From Eupeodes corollae (lineage: Eukaryota; Arthropoda; Insecta; Diptera; Syrphidae), in assembly GCF_945859685.1 (NCBI RefSeq), contig NC_079147.1, forward strand, positions 149,010,645 to 149,074,644: DNA of 64,000 bases, given 5' to 3'. Within the stretch, counting starts at the first letter, position 1. Every line of letters starts with the position of its first letter. Below, in pieces: positions 10,001 to 21,867 of the stretch. The notes beneath the pieces were generated by a model. The model searched no databases and was not told the origin of the DNA. It saw only the letters and a program-made list of their open reading frames with translations. The position numbers were made by a program, and so were the translations under genes.

Positions 10001-11442
10001 AAAGAGGCTGGGATGCGACCCAAAACTGATAACTTCCCATCCCGTCTGTCAATTTGTCTTGCTTTTCTTGGTTTTCGTGTTAGGTTTAAAAGTTGTTAGT
10101 TGAATTATGCTTAAAAATGTTTTAATTACCAACAATAGTTTTCATATAAAGAAATAGTTAAGTTTGAAAATCCAGTTTTGTTAAACAGATTTTTAGTCGA
10201 AAACAATTGTTTCCAATTTTCGTAGCATTTTCTAAATTTTTACAAATTTAATGAATGAAATTATTTTGAGAGATATCAAGAACAAAACGTCATTTCTTAC
10301 CAAATTTGTGTACTATTTTTGTAGATTTTATTTTTTATGAAAAAACAGACTGTTCGGATTTTTATAAGAAAAAAAAATAATGAATATCGAAAACAATATT
10401 TTGTGTGAAATACAAAAAGTTTAAAGACAATATTTTTAATTTTTCAAAAGCTATTTGATTCGAAAGCAAATTTTAATCAAGTTTTAGTATTTTTTTTTGT
10501 TAGGTTTTTATTTGTTGTAAGAAAACTGTCAATTCGATTTTTCTCAAAATTTTTTCGAATGGTCAAAACAATATTTTTTATAAGTAAAAATTAGTAGGAA
10601 ACCATAATCTCAAATTATGAAAAGATATTTGAGTCGAAAATCAATTTTTACCAACTTTTATTAATTTTTTTGTTTAGGTTTTTTTTTGTAAAAAAACAGT
10701 TATTTCGATTTTTCAAAATTTTATTGAATGTTGACAACAATATTTTTTTAAATATATAAGTAGCTTAAAGCCAATATCTTAAGGTTTTGAAAAGATGTTT
10801 GAGTCAAAATTAAATTTTTTCCAAATTTAAGTAACTTTTTATTAAATTTTTTTTTTGTATGAAAAAAACTTTCAATTCGATTTTTCTACCAGATGTTAAA
10901 AACGCTATTTTTTTGTTGCACAAAACTATTTTGGAGATAAAATCATTTTGTATTTGTACAATTTTCGAAGTGAAATTTTTTTTTCAGTTTTTTTGATTTA
11001 TATAAAAAATCCGTAAATTGGACTTTTTTAAAAAAAATTTACTTGTTTGGTATCACGTTACAATTTAATTCAAGTCTAGCGTTTTTGTTTCAGTTGATAT
11101 TTAGTGTTAACCAAAATTTTCACCTTTTTTTAAACTGCTATGGTAAAAAAACCACCCACGCAATTTTCTTGAGAGCCCTTTCTGCATCTATCTCAATTTT
11201 TATCTGGGTAACAAAGTTTATTTTAAGTCGATATCACTTCTGGCTTGAGCTATGGTGGACGGCGAAAAAAACGTCGCGAAAGTACGGAGACGTACGGACG
11301 TTCGAACGCACGTACACACGCACGCACGTACATCTTCCCAAAAATCTTTTATTTCGACCCTAGGAGCCTTAAAACGTGGAGAAATGTCGAAATTTTCAAT
11401 TTGAAAAAATCAGACCCATTACAACAACTTCCTATGGGAAGT
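10001..11442 (+). repeat. TR174 element, copy B (4 units, long head)
   Basis: It starts with the head core AAAGAGGCTGGGATGCGACC, followed by TAACTTCCCATCCCGTCTG. A head of about 350 bp precedes four units whose anchor word (consensus GTCAATTCGATTT) falls at 10352, 10528, 10699 and 10871, a spacing of 171-176 bp. The tail follows: 'gttgcacaaaa', 'atatcacgttacaat', 'ttgagagccctttctgcat', a run of CGTACG-type words at 11280-11330, and the palindromic end ACTTCCTATGGGAAGT at 11428-11442. No open frame is preserved across copies. Confidence 0.85.
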
Positions 11443-14243
11443 AAACAAGAAAAACTAAGACTAACTACAGGAAGCTTGTGACGTATAATAAGTTTTTAAC
11501 TTTGAGACAAAATTTAGTTAGAGGAGTTATTTACAATTTCAATGTCGGGAAGGTTTTGTTATAATGTTATATTTTACAAAACTTAGGAGATGCAATTCAG
11601 GGAGACCACGCCCTGTAAATAACGAATTTTTGTATATTTTCATTTTAATTACCTTTTTTGGTGGAATTTAAAGTGCAACAAAATTTTAAGGATCGTTACG
11701 GTATTTGACATTACAATTATATTATATTTATTAACTGCGGTATTTCAGACACTACTTTTTTTAGTAGGTTTTGTAGTTTTTATGTTTCTGTTGTGTGGAG
11801 TTAATGGGTGTCAAAAATTCTCAAAAACCCATATCAGTCCGACCATGAAGAAAATGCAATCAACCTTAATTGATTTTGATAGTTTTACAAGAATAGGAAA
11901 AGAAAATATTTGTCAAAATTAAAACGGAACCAAAAGAAATTTCAATACCAATTCAATGTAGTGGCCATTACCACCTAGAATATCGGGTCGAATCTACAAA
12001 TAAGCAGACCGATAACGATAGCAATACCGGACTCCCGAAAATTGAGTTTGGGGTATTTTCCGGCGAAAAAAGATCATATTTTCCTGTCAAACTTTCTCAT
12101 TCTCTGGCTTTTTGGATCTATCTTTTTGTAGCGTTCTTTGCATTTTTAAAATTGCAAAAATGAACAGAACATATTGTTTTTCCAAAATACTTTTCAACCT
12201 AACTTTTAACATTCTGCGTTAACTGCACCGAAAAGCCTGGAAACCATTGTTTTTTAGCTCTAAAATATATTTTGAAAACTTGACATATTTTGGAATGTTG
12301 ATAGTCGTCCAAATTAAATAGTTTGACCATATCTTGCTGGACACCAGTTTTCTAAAATAATCTAATAGGTAACTAAAGTTGTCACTTTAGGCCTGGTAAT
12401 TTGTAAATGTAATGTACACATTATTCTTTTTAAATTTTGTGAGCCTCCTTTAGTTAACATACAAGAACATTTGTAAGGGGTGCTCAAAACTCATCTTTAT
12501 GTCTTTAAGTGTGTTGATTAAAAGTCTGAATCCGCTCTTGTGCCATTGTGGGTTTCATCCAACCTCCTTATATAAAATTGAATATTGGAATTTCTCTACG
12601 TTTCAAGGTCTCTAGAATCTGAATGACGAATGAATTGATATTTAAATTGTTGAAAAAAAGTTGAAAAACAATTTAGAAAATTAAAATGAAAGCAAATTCT
12701 ATGTAACATTAATATAAAGTATAAAATAAAATTCTAATTAACGCCAAAAATAGACCTACCTACATAAAATAAAGCAATTAACGAAATTGAAATCCAACGA
12801 ACAAACTATCTATATGCATGCCTTTGGCATAAAATAGACTGAAACAAAATTTGTCCCCTAAAATTAATTAATTTTATTTTTATTTCTTAGTTATATTTGA
12901 CCATTGACCTAAAAATTAAGTGAAAAAAATATCACATCACTAAAATAATTTACTCCTGCTCTGAAATGGCAGACAAATTAATAAAATTGCAGTTTAACGA
13001 CCTGTAACCACTTTAATCCGCATTTCCATAGAAATATTTTAATTTTAATACTCAACAATTATTTTGAAGCTCCATAATATTAAATCAAAATAAATTGACT
13101 TAATCCTGACATCTATCAAACCCATGACAATATGGACGTTAACAATTAATTCCACACCGTTTGGTATAATTGTGGCGTTCGTGTCGTGTCGGGTGCTTTG
13201 AAAGCAATGACAGTTGTTAGCCTGTCAAATTGTTGTGTGCAAGTTTAATTGTTCACATAAATACTCATGCAAAAACACATAAACCAGAAACCATTGAAAA
13301 ATGAGGATACAAAAAAAAAACAAATAAAATTTAAGAATCATAATAAAATGAAAACCCCATGACTAGTGACGCAGAACATGACTTTTCTGACAGAAAACGT
13401 TAAATAATGTCATCTTCGCCTTACCACATGTCGCACAAAAAGGCATTCGAATATACCGTTGATGTTCAACCCAACGACGCACCGCCACAAGAAATGCCAA
13501 AACAAGACGACACAAAAACAGTTGTATTTAAGTTGTGGTTATTTTGAAGAACATCAGGCAGGTGACTATTCTCGTTCCGTCTCCGATATCTCATAAAGAG
13601 TTGCCTCGCTTTTTTTTGGGAAACTCGAAAGCATTCCCAAAACATGCTATGGTGACGTCGAATTGCTCAACCATTCATCACACTTGCAGAGGAAAACTGT
13701 AGACGTAGCAAAATCACTTCCAGATGGCATTGCAGAAGACGTAACTTGTCAACCAACTAGAAGAAACAACAAAAAAAAAGATTTCACCTATGAAACTCAT
13801 GGGAACATACGCACACGTAAACCTTTTTGGCTGCAGTTGTGGCTCCTGTTTTGAGCAATTTGTCACTCATACGCCTCAGTACACCAAGGATATTTGGTTT
13901 GTTCGGCGGCGGTAGTTGGTCGGGTTGTGCTCTTCATTTCGATGCACGCTGTGGGATTGAAATCCACACTCTTAATAGCATTCTTCCTTTCCTCATACTC
14001 CTTATAGATGCTAACCAGGGTTTAATTGGGTTGAATGGGCTGACAAAAAAAAATGTTGGCACCGAACTATACACTCGACAAAACTTAATTGTTAAATAAT
14101 AATACTGACATCAACCCAAACCTTTTAATAAATTAAAATTAAGATTTTGATAAAACTAATAATTTTTTTATTAACCATTTGTTTTCTTTAGATTTGAAAA
14201 GAAAAAAAAAACTGTATTTTTAACTTGATTTCATTTTTGTGAA
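11443..14243. other. Unassigned DNA, GC-richer and possibly single-copy at 13.1-14.1 kb
   Basis: No transposon protein or repeat shared with the rest of the window was recognised. From about 13140 to 14060 the composition becomes richer in G and C. A 46-codon open frame starts at an ATG at 13410 ('MSSSPYHMSHKKAFEY'...) and 60-90 codon frames follow, but none shows a known domain. It could be host non-coding DNA, a first exon, or an unfamiliar repeat. Confidence 0.4.
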
Positions 14244-14265
14244 TATTTATTTATTCATTCATCCA

Positions 14266-14667
14266 TCAAAGAACAACTAAAAGACTTATAGATACCCATA
14301 TTTCAATATAACTGCAATAATATATGTATACAAAAATAAAAATAACAAATGATGATGCAACGAGAAATCGGTTCATTACGACCATAGTTAGATCTATAAA
14401 ATTGCTCATAAAAAGGAATATTATCTTTGGAATTAAAACCAGGCACAGGTTCCAAACTAAGTTGCAGTACTCAAGTAAAGATCGAACGAGAGAAACATAA
14501 ACAGTTTTTATGATATACGGATCTGTAAATTCCTTACTATTTCTTTTGATGAACCCTAACATTTGGTAAGATTTATTTATGATATAGTCCATATGAGGAA
14601 AAAAAGAAAGATTACTAGTAGTATCAAGGATAACACCTAAATCTTTCTTTTGTGCAACACGATCCAA
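14266..14667 (-). pseudogene. CR1-like ORF2 C-terminal region
   Basis: The minus-strand reading 'KDLGVILDTTSNLSF', 'GFIKRNSKEFTDPY' and 'YVSLVRSLLEYCNLVWN' is the usual thumb/C-terminal stretch of jockey-superfamily ORF2. It is then joined, with a deletion and frame change, to the end piece containing 'YRSNYGRNEPISRC'. It has no catalytic role by itself. Confidence 0.75.
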
Positions 14668-15040
14668 TATAGAACTATCAATTTGATACTCGAAAGCAAG
14701 GCATAACCTGGCATTTTGAAATATTAAGATATAAGGAGTTTATGTTACACCAATCTGCCAATTTATTTAAGTCATCATTTAATACAAGGATATAGTTTAA
14801 GGTCGTCCGCAAAAAGAAGACACTGAGAATTTTTAAAAATGTTGGGAATATCGTTTACAAAAAGCAGGAACATTAGAGGGCCTAAGTGGCTACCCTGAGG
14901 GACACCAGATGGAACCAATATTTGATTAGAGTGGTACTCGTCAATTTTAACGACTTGAACTCTCGAAGTTAAATAGGATTTCAACCAATCCAGAAACTTA
15001 GAATGAAATCCTAGTTTCAAAAGTTTGTGTAATAGAATAT

Positions 15041-15285
15041 CGAGCCCTTCCCGCCGATTTATCGTAAGCGCCAAAATAAATTTTATCGTAAACGACAAAT
15101 CAAAAACTTACTGCTGGTCCTTGAAACAACTTGTACCCATAGTCAGTATTGGAAATTATTAACTATTCTTAAGTTAAGACATTACAATAGTCTTCAAGTC
15201 TCTATAAATTACTAGCAAATTTTAATAATTAAGTTCTCTTTTTTATTGAAAATGTCGCTTACGATAAAATGGCGGGAAGGGCTCG
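15041..15285. mobile_element. Palindromic MITE, 245 bp, inside the CR1-like RT
   Basis: Near-perfect 30 bp terminal inverted repeats: CGAGCCCTTCCCGCC continuing to ATCGTAAGCG at 15041-15070, mirrored at 15256-15285 with a two-base difference. The 4 bp word ATAT lies immediately outside each end (15037-15040 and 15286-15289). The inside (about 185 bp) is AT-rich and non-coding. The insertion splits the codons of the retrotransposon's 'DILLHKLL' motif, giving clean borders. The superfamily is not identified. Confidence 0.85.
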
Positions 15286-16189
15286 ATATGATGATTAACG
15301 CGGTCAAATGCTTTAGCAAAATCAGTACAAATTATATCAGTTTGACAATAAGATTCAAAACTATTAATTATTTAGTTAGTCATTAATGTAAGATTAGTGG
15401 TTGTAGATCTTCCAGACATAAAGCCGTGTTGGAAATCGCATACAAAATCTTTTAATTGAAAAGTGAGCTTGTCACAAACTAATTTCTCAAATAACTTAGG
15501 AAGAGCAGATATTTTGCTGATTGATCTATAATTTGTTATTTCTTGTTTAGATCCAGATTCAAAAATTGGTGTAATATAAGACAGTTTCCAACATTCTAAA
15601 AATTCACCTTTCGAGAGCGATAGGTTGAAAATGGCTGTCAATGGAATAGCTAAAGATGAGGCACATTTAAGCAATAAAATTGCGGGAACCCATTAGGGCC
15701 AGCATTTGTGTTGGTATCTAAACGTAGTAAGGCTGATTCTACTTCAGAAACCATCAGAACCATAGACCCTATGTTAACGATAGAAGAAACTCTTGGTATA
15801 CAAACATTTGTTGGAGTGTTTGTGGAGTAAACAGACTGAAAATAAACAACAAATAAGTTACAAATTTCTTCAACATCACTCGTTGATTTATTGAGATACT
15901 TCATGCAGCTTGGATATCCATTGCTTTCAACAAATTGAACAAATGGTTGAAAAGTAAAAATTCAAGCAATTTTTTCTTGGATTTTTGCTTTTTCGTAATG
16001 ATTATAATGTTTAACGAAAATAATCTTATTAACAATATGTTTGGATTGTTGAAACAGAAAAGTTAGTTGCGGATACTTTGTTACGAGTCAACGGAATCAG
16101 TTGGTCAGCTTTGAAGTACTGGTAGCGTCTTAAACAAGTAATACCGAACTTAAAAACATTATTAGATCGATTTCTGCTTTATAGATAAT

Positions 16190-16990
16190 AAAAGTTCCGC
16201 TACCAAATTAAAAATAACAAATGGTTTGGGATGTGTCTAAGCGTGTCTCAAGACTATTTGTTGATTCTCTGCACTGTGTAAGCCACCCAGGCAGATACGT
16301 GGAACTAGTTGTGTCGAGATTTGTCTGGCCTTTTATTCGCAAAAACTGCAGAGCATGGGCACAGTCCTGCAGTATTCAGCCATGTTCGAGGTTCGAGCAC
16401 ATTCGTGTGGACTTTTTCGGACCATGTTGCCATATTCACGTGGTAAAACATTTTACATTACTATCGTCGTTAGGTATTTTTGCTTGCAGGGAGCCTACAG
16501 CGTTGAAGGCTCAACTTCTGAAACACTTGGTATTACTCTCTAACAAATGTGTATGGTATCAATCATATAACGACAATTGCTTACCATTCTCATGCTAACG
16601 GTGTTGTTGAAAGGTTCCATTGATAGCTAAAAACGGTTTTAAAATGCCATCTTGAGCCGATGAACTCCTTTGTATTACTACTCAACGCGTCATACTAAGA
16701 GGACCTACATACATTCCACTGTAAGCAAAATGCTTTAACGGAGAACCCGTTCCAGGTGAATTTTTTCCAACAAGAAGAGATAGCATCAGTGATACCAAAA
16801 CATTCGTCAATCAAACCCGACTCTACTTCAAACACCTGACAGCAATACCAGCATCGCGTCATGGTCGAAAGAAAATTTTTGTGTTGAAAGAACTACCAAC
16901 TGCTTTTTATGTTTTTATAAAAATGAAAGCTGTCAGAATTGGACTTAAACACCCAATGAAGTCATATTTTTGGCAGACGTTACAGCTTTA
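16190..16990 (+). pseudogene. Second Ty3/gypsy element, integrase remnant
   Basis: Forward-strand frames give 'DSLHCVSHPGRYV' and 'RFVWPFIRKNCRAWAQSC' (integrase zinc finger), 'GKTFYITIV', 'AYHSHANGVVERFH' (containing the catalytic Glu block), and later 'IPASRHGRKKIFV', 'KELPTAFYVFI', 'AVRIGLKHPMKSYF'. The last part corresponds to the GPY/F-like module of chromatin-type gypsy integrases. Several stops and frame changes plus a missing core segment make it dead. It is a different lineage from the element at 6.2-9.2 kb. Confidence 0.75.
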
Positions 16991-17530
16991 ATTGTATGAT
17001 CTATAATGTTATGATAATACTGAAGATGCCTATTAAGACTCTTTTCAAAACCAATCATAGCTTAATACTTATTACAAATACTGATCAATTTCCTCACTTA
17101 TCTCACATAAACCTATTAATCTCTAAATCTTCCACACTCCATAAAATTATAAAAGTTGACTTCCGGCATGTCATCATTCACGCTAAAAAATTGTGCCAAG
17201 AATCTTTCATTTCCATTGTCTATTCTGTTAAGCCAATCATTTAAATGTTCTTATTTTCCAGTTTTAAGGAAAAAGCTATTCGTTTTCGATGACATTATTA
17301 TACGCAAATAACGTGAAAATATTCGAATAATTAATTCCTCAATACACTGCGAACTATAACAACAATGGGAATGTTGCAATACCAATCGTTTAATGTTTAA
17401 TAGTGACAAGTTGAACCAAGTTGAGTTTTTTCACGCAAAAATAAAATACTTGACAATGAATACCTTATTATGTTAAACTCTTGAACTTGGGAAAGCTCTA
17501 ACTGCTAATACATAATTTTAGACTGAAAGT
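16991..17530. other. Unassigned stretch
   Basis: A forward open stretch of 82 codons (16996-17244) lies here but matches nothing I know. The DNA may be upstream sequence of the non-LTR fragment that follows. Confidence 0.35.
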
Positions 17531-17950
17531 TGACTTTTAGTGATCATATTTTTACTACATTTTAAAAAAGAGCTAATAGATCTCAGTGCCTTTGGTAAGA
17601 AACTCAAAGATTCTTATGTCCTTAAGAATCTTATAAGGACTGATCTGATCCTTCAGTACAATTGGTTAATTTGGGCTCCCTATTACTCCACTAATATTCA
17701 TAGATTTGAAGGTTTCCAAAAAAGATTCTTTATGTTTTCTTTACGTTTTCTCCAATAGGCACATGGAGTTGCTTTGCCTTCTTATTCTAATAGGCTTAAA
17801 TAAATATATTTTCAACTTTGCTTTATTGTTCGAATTCAAATCTTTATCAGATTTGTGTCCATTTTACTTTGATGTTAACCAAAATAACATAAGAATTCGG
17901 GTGCCAATTCGAACAAATTTTAGCCGATCTAACTATGGTTCTTAAAGTCC
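17531..17950 (+). pseudogene. Non-LTR ORF2 C-terminal fragment (jockey superfamily)
   Basis: Forward frames read 'FGKKLKDSYVLKNLI', 'YNWLIWAPYYSTNIHRFEG' and 'QKRFFMFSLRFL', then in another frame 'IRTNFSRSNYGS' and a stop. These are the thumb/C-terminal blocks also seen at 14266-14667 and 60097-60573. At least two frameshifts separate them. The RT itself is absent. Confidence 0.7.
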
Positions 17951-18108
17951 AATCAACCAGTTAATAAAAACTTATAATGACAATAGCGTAGTTTCAAAAT
18001 CGTTTTTTTTCTCATATAATAACTATTCTTACATAAATTTGATATTTTTAAGAGTAATGTTTAACGCATCCATATAATTTCAAACCTATTAAGGGCCAGT
18101 TATAACTA

Positions 18109-18800
18109 CGAGGGGCGTTCAATATATTCTCGGTATCGATATGAAGGAAAATGCGAATTCAATTTAAATTGTTTTTTTTTTTTTCAATATAATCTTCCCT
18201 AACATCAATGCGTTTTTTACATCTTGAGATAAGCTTTTTTAAACCCTCAAAAAAATAAGCTTCCTCTTTCCCTGCAAAATACCCATTTATTGCCGACTTG
18301 AGTTCTTCATCATCCGAAAATCTTTTTCCACGAAGACATTTTTTCAAATCCGGAAACAGGAAGTATTACTAGGGGCAAGGTCTGGACTATAGGGTGGATG
18401 TTGAATTTCTTCAAAACCACAATCTCGCACAGCAGCCTTGGAAACTCGCGCCGTGTGAACAGGAGCGTTGTCATGAAGAAGCAACAAACCCACTGCGATT
18501 TTACCCAGTCTTTTCTTTTTAATTTCCTCCCGCAAATTATGCAAAGTGGAAGCGTAGGATTTGGCGTTGATGGTTTCACCTTTTTTTTTGTACTAAATGA
18601 GTAAGATTCCCTTTGAGTCCCAAAAAACTGTGGCCATGAGCTTCCCGGCAGACGGAGTGACTTTGAACTTCTTCGGGGGGTCTGTTCCTTTTTTATGCCA
18701 CTGCATGGACTCTTGTTTGCTTTCAGGGTCATAGTGGTATCATAGAAATCGATCCAAAAAATTGTTTCAATCGATATTTGAAGGTGTATCCCTTCGATTC
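18109..18800 (-). mobile_element. Mariner (DD34D group) element, 5'-truncated
   Basis: A terminal repeat-like start CGAGGGGCGTTCAATATAT at 18109 follows a TA dinucleotide, as expected for mariner. The minus-strand transposase reads 'MQWHKKGTDPPKKFK', 'GKLMATVFWDSKGILL', 'LLLLHDNAPVHTA' and 'HPPYSPDLAPSN'. The second catalytic Asp (HDN) is kept; 34 residues on, the third catalytic Asp is Asn. The N-terminal DNA-binding half and first Asp are gone, and several frames are needed to read it. It is inactive. Confidence 0.88.
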
Positions 18801-19720
18801 GGAAATCACACAAAGAATATTTTTCAGAAAAAAAGTGTAATTACGCATTTATTTTTCTCAAAAATTTATATTTCAATTTTCCGAACGAAAATTCGTTTTC
18901 CCGAACAGCTGATACTTTTAAGTTCAAAAGTGAAACGAATCTGATTTGTGTTTTAATTTTACACAATTCCAATGACAGATTTCCGTCAGTAAACATTTGT
19001 CGGTGGATTTTAATCAGGAAATTATTTTCAATGACAGACATTTTTATTGATAGCTATAAATGATGAAAACCAATGGAGTAGTTTATTAAGTTATAAGTTT
19101 TTTTGTTTGTAAACTTAGCGTTATTATTGAACGTAATAAATAAATGAGGAAAACTCACAAAATACGCGATTTTGAAATACAAATGTAGTAATTTCCTGAA
19201 GTGAGATGTCAACTCATTGATTTATGTTTGCTTCGTCCATTGCATTCTGTAACGCTTGCATTTGCCACTTTGAAAAATTCAGCACTAATTAAAGAAATCA
19301 TAAGATTATTTGAATGTTTGCTAATAAAGATATTAAAAGATTTACTATCGAAAAACAACAAAGTGCAGCAAATGAGGCTCGGAAAAAAAAATATGGCTTT
19401 ATTACTATGCCGATCGAGAAATAATTCTTTTTTTGGAGAAAGAAATTTATGTCAACAACTATAAATTTATGCGACATCATGATGTTAGAATTATTTTTCT
19501 AAGGTCAAACGTAACCATCATCACGTTTTCGTAATGGATTGATTGAATGTTTCACTTCAAAGTGTCTTATTCTGCTATTTTTGAGAACGAATAGAAAAAC
19601 GGTTATTAAGTTGTACCATAGAGAAGTGGTAGAGTGTTTGGTAAAGAGGTTAAAATAGAAAGATTCTCCTACATGATTTCTTTGAGACAAAGAAAGTCAA
19701 AGCAACACAAAACTGCGTTG
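18801..19720. other. Unassigned AT-rich DNA
   Basis: Short open stretches on both strands, none with known motifs. A 51 bp sequence at 19722-19772 just beyond this region recurs at 22957-23007. Confidence 0.5.
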
Positions 19721-19721
19721 G

Positions 19722-19772
19722 GGCAGAATTGAAGAGCGTTTCTGAAAGACTTCTCACAAAAATTATCAATAG
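19722..19772 (+). repeat. Short dispersed repeat Y, copy 1
   Basis: Around 51 bp beginning GGCAGAATTGAAGAGC recurs at 22957-23007 with few differences, in the same orientation. It lies beside the 3' end of the jockey-like element here and beside the head of TR174 copy C there. Its source is not known. Confidence 0.7.
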
Positions 19773-19798
19773 AAAAATGTGTACCACCATAGGTTGAT

Positions 19799-21565
19799 TT
19801 TTTTTTATATTGTACGCACACTCAAGGGGATATGAATACCCTAATAATGATTATACACAGTGCGAGTAATTAGGAAGGGAGGATAGGATTTGAAAGGAGA
19901 TACCGATGCACATTGGTTTGGAATGCATGCACATTGTAATGATTGGGAAATATTGAGTCTGGTAAAGCATTCCACATTCGTGTAGTGCTACTAAAAAAAG
20001 AATCTCTGAACTTTACAGTACGACCGAAATGGGCTCAAGGGTAAACTGATGAGCATTTCTAAAAGAACGAGTATTACGGTTGAATTGTCTGAGGGGAGGA
20101 ATGCAACTGTCTATTTCATTAGAGCATTGCTTATGCAAGTAGCGATAGAATAATGAGAGACATGAAACCTTACGACGGTGCTGGAGATATGCAAAAGTTT
20201 CAGTTAGACAATGGTCACCTATCATTTTTAGAGCTATCTTTTGAATTCTGTCCAATAGACTCAAGTGGGTTATAGGAGCACCTGCCCAAATATGGGAATT
20301 GTACTCAAGTTTTGGACGAATATAGGCTTTATAAATTATAGCCAGATCAGAAGGGGTAAAAAACTTCTTGCATCGTCGGAGAAAACCTAAACACTTAGCA
20401 GCATTTTTGGCGATGACAAATATGTGATCACTCCACAACAAGTGGTTTGTAATGCACATACCTCAGACTGATAGCTGTTCAGTCTCCTCGATGCAAGTAC
20501 CACTCATGGATAGTGGCATTGGGGGAGGTTTACGCTTTTGCGACAGTAGACATCAGCATTGAGTTTTCGAAGCATTAAATTCTACACGGTTTTTGATTCC
20601 CCATTGAACAATGCTGTCAAGATCTGAATTTAATGAGCTTATCATACGCTGCCGTTGGTAGTCCACATCCAAAGAAAAAGGATGAGAATCTAAAAACGAA
20701 TATGAAAAGCTGAGGGTACTGTCATCCGCGAAACAATTTAGAGGGTTAGAAGTTTCAGACAAAAGATCATTTATAAAAATGAGGAAGAGCGTCGGAGACA
20801 AAACGGAGCCCTGGGGCACATAAGCGTTTATTTTATGAATATCAGATTTGAAACCGTTCAATACTACTAGAATTGAACGTTCCGAAAGGTAATTTGTAAC
20901 CCAACGAAGAAGTGATTCATCAATACCAAATGAACGCATTTTCGATAAGAGAGCTTGATGCCAAACTCTATCAAATGCTTTTGAAATATCAAGTGCAATA
21001 ATCTTACTTTCTCCAAAACGATGTAAAGATTTCATCCACTTTCGGTGATATAAACCATGAGATCACCAGTGGTCCTATTGCAACGAAAGCCATATTGCCG
21101 GTCATTAAGAAGCTTTCGTTCTTCAATATATTTCTTAAGCTGAAAATTGATCAGCGTTTCCATGACTTTGGAAAGAAGGGATGTAAGTGCAATTGGACGA
21201 AAATTGGATTGGGAGGAGGATTCCCCTTTTTTAGGGACAGGCTGGACAAATGCAGTTTTCCATCCACTCGGAAAGAGACCTGTAGAATAGGACAGATGGA
21301 AAAGATTACGCATTGGTTTCGCCAGCGTTGAAGAACACCTCTTCAGCACAATTGCGGGGATACTATCCGGGCCAGCGGATCTGTGAATGTCAAGATTTTT
21401 AAGTACTCTAGTAACTGAACGAGTGCGAAAGAAGTTTCGTCCCATAGAATCGTTAACGCTTTCAAGTACAGGCGGAGTCACTCACTGGCAGCATCGAATT
21501 AACAGCAAACTGTGCTGCAAGCAAATTGGCTTTATCAATCGAGCTTACATAGGGAGTGTCATTGG
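19799..21565 (-). mobile_element. Jockey-like non-LTR retrotransposon, 5'-truncated
   Basis: A reverse-strand element with a poly(A) tail (T run at 19799-19807) and an almost continuous RT. It lacks the endonuclease and ORF1. Fragments of the same family are at 3243-3400 (linker) and 29545-33335 (linker, interrupted by an LOA-like element). The small number of frame breaks suggests it is among the younger insertions in the window. Confidence 0.88.
19878..21481 (-). pseudogene. Jockey-like ORF2 reverse transcriptase (frameshifted)
   Basis: Order on the minus strand: 'VLKNLDIHRSAGPDSIPA' and 'FRPIALTSLLSKVMETL', 'LLNDRQYGFRCNRTTGDL' (21032-21481); after a frame change 'ALDISKAFDRVWHQALL', 'YVPQGSVLSPTLF' and 'LNCFADDSTLSF' (20553-21035); after another, 'AAKCLGFLRRCKKFF' and 'YIRPKLEYNSHIWAG' (20013-20459); then, shifted again, 'SSTTRMWNALPDSIF' and a stop near 19878. 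The FADD box holds the two catalytic aspartates. Three or so frame breaks prevent a full protein. Confidence 0.9.
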
Positions 21566-21570
21566 AAACA

Positions 21571-21867
21571 ATGACCACAACATTTAAAGACTGGAATTAA
21601 AGCTGATCTTGATCATATTGAGTGATATTTCTACTGATGTTAACGCCAATAAACGAAACAGAAATACATTCAAAATATTATAAAGCTCTTGTAATAAAGT
21701 GTTTTTTGTAACAGAACTTAAGATAAAGTCGATTCTTGGAAGAAAACCAACTGACAGCTACCTATAAATATTTCCGTAATGGGCTAATAAATACGGCATG
21801 TGGGTAGCTAATCAATTATAATTAAAATAGCTTTTATAACAACATTACACTTTCTTAAAAATCTGTT
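21571..21867 (+). repeat. Dispersed repeat X, copy 1
   Basis: About 290 bp beginning 'ccacaacatttaaagactgg' and including 'caaaatattataaagctctt' matches 23031-23302 in the same orientation at moderate identity. The pair brackets TR174 copy C together with repeat Y copy 2. It may be jockey-like 5' sequence or an unrelated repeat. Confidence 0.7.

Larger units (their letters stand above)
14244..15960 (-). mobile_element. CR1/jockey-superfamily non-LTR retrotransposon relic
   Basis: Reverse-strand RT pieces in order: linker 'NLFVVYFQSVYS' and 'NAGPNGFPQFY' (15650-15904), fingers 'LTAIFNLSLSKGEFLECWK', 'FQHGFMSGRSTTTN' (15372-15674), palm 'SGVPQGSHLGPLMFLLFVND' and 'LLFADDLKLY' (14775-15040), then the C-terminal 'DLGVILDT' region. 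The 3' end carries a short ATTT/CATT simple repeat (14244-14265), as expected for this group. A palindromic MITE splits the palm. The same superfamily as 59803-62510 but a different lineage. Confidence 0.85.
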
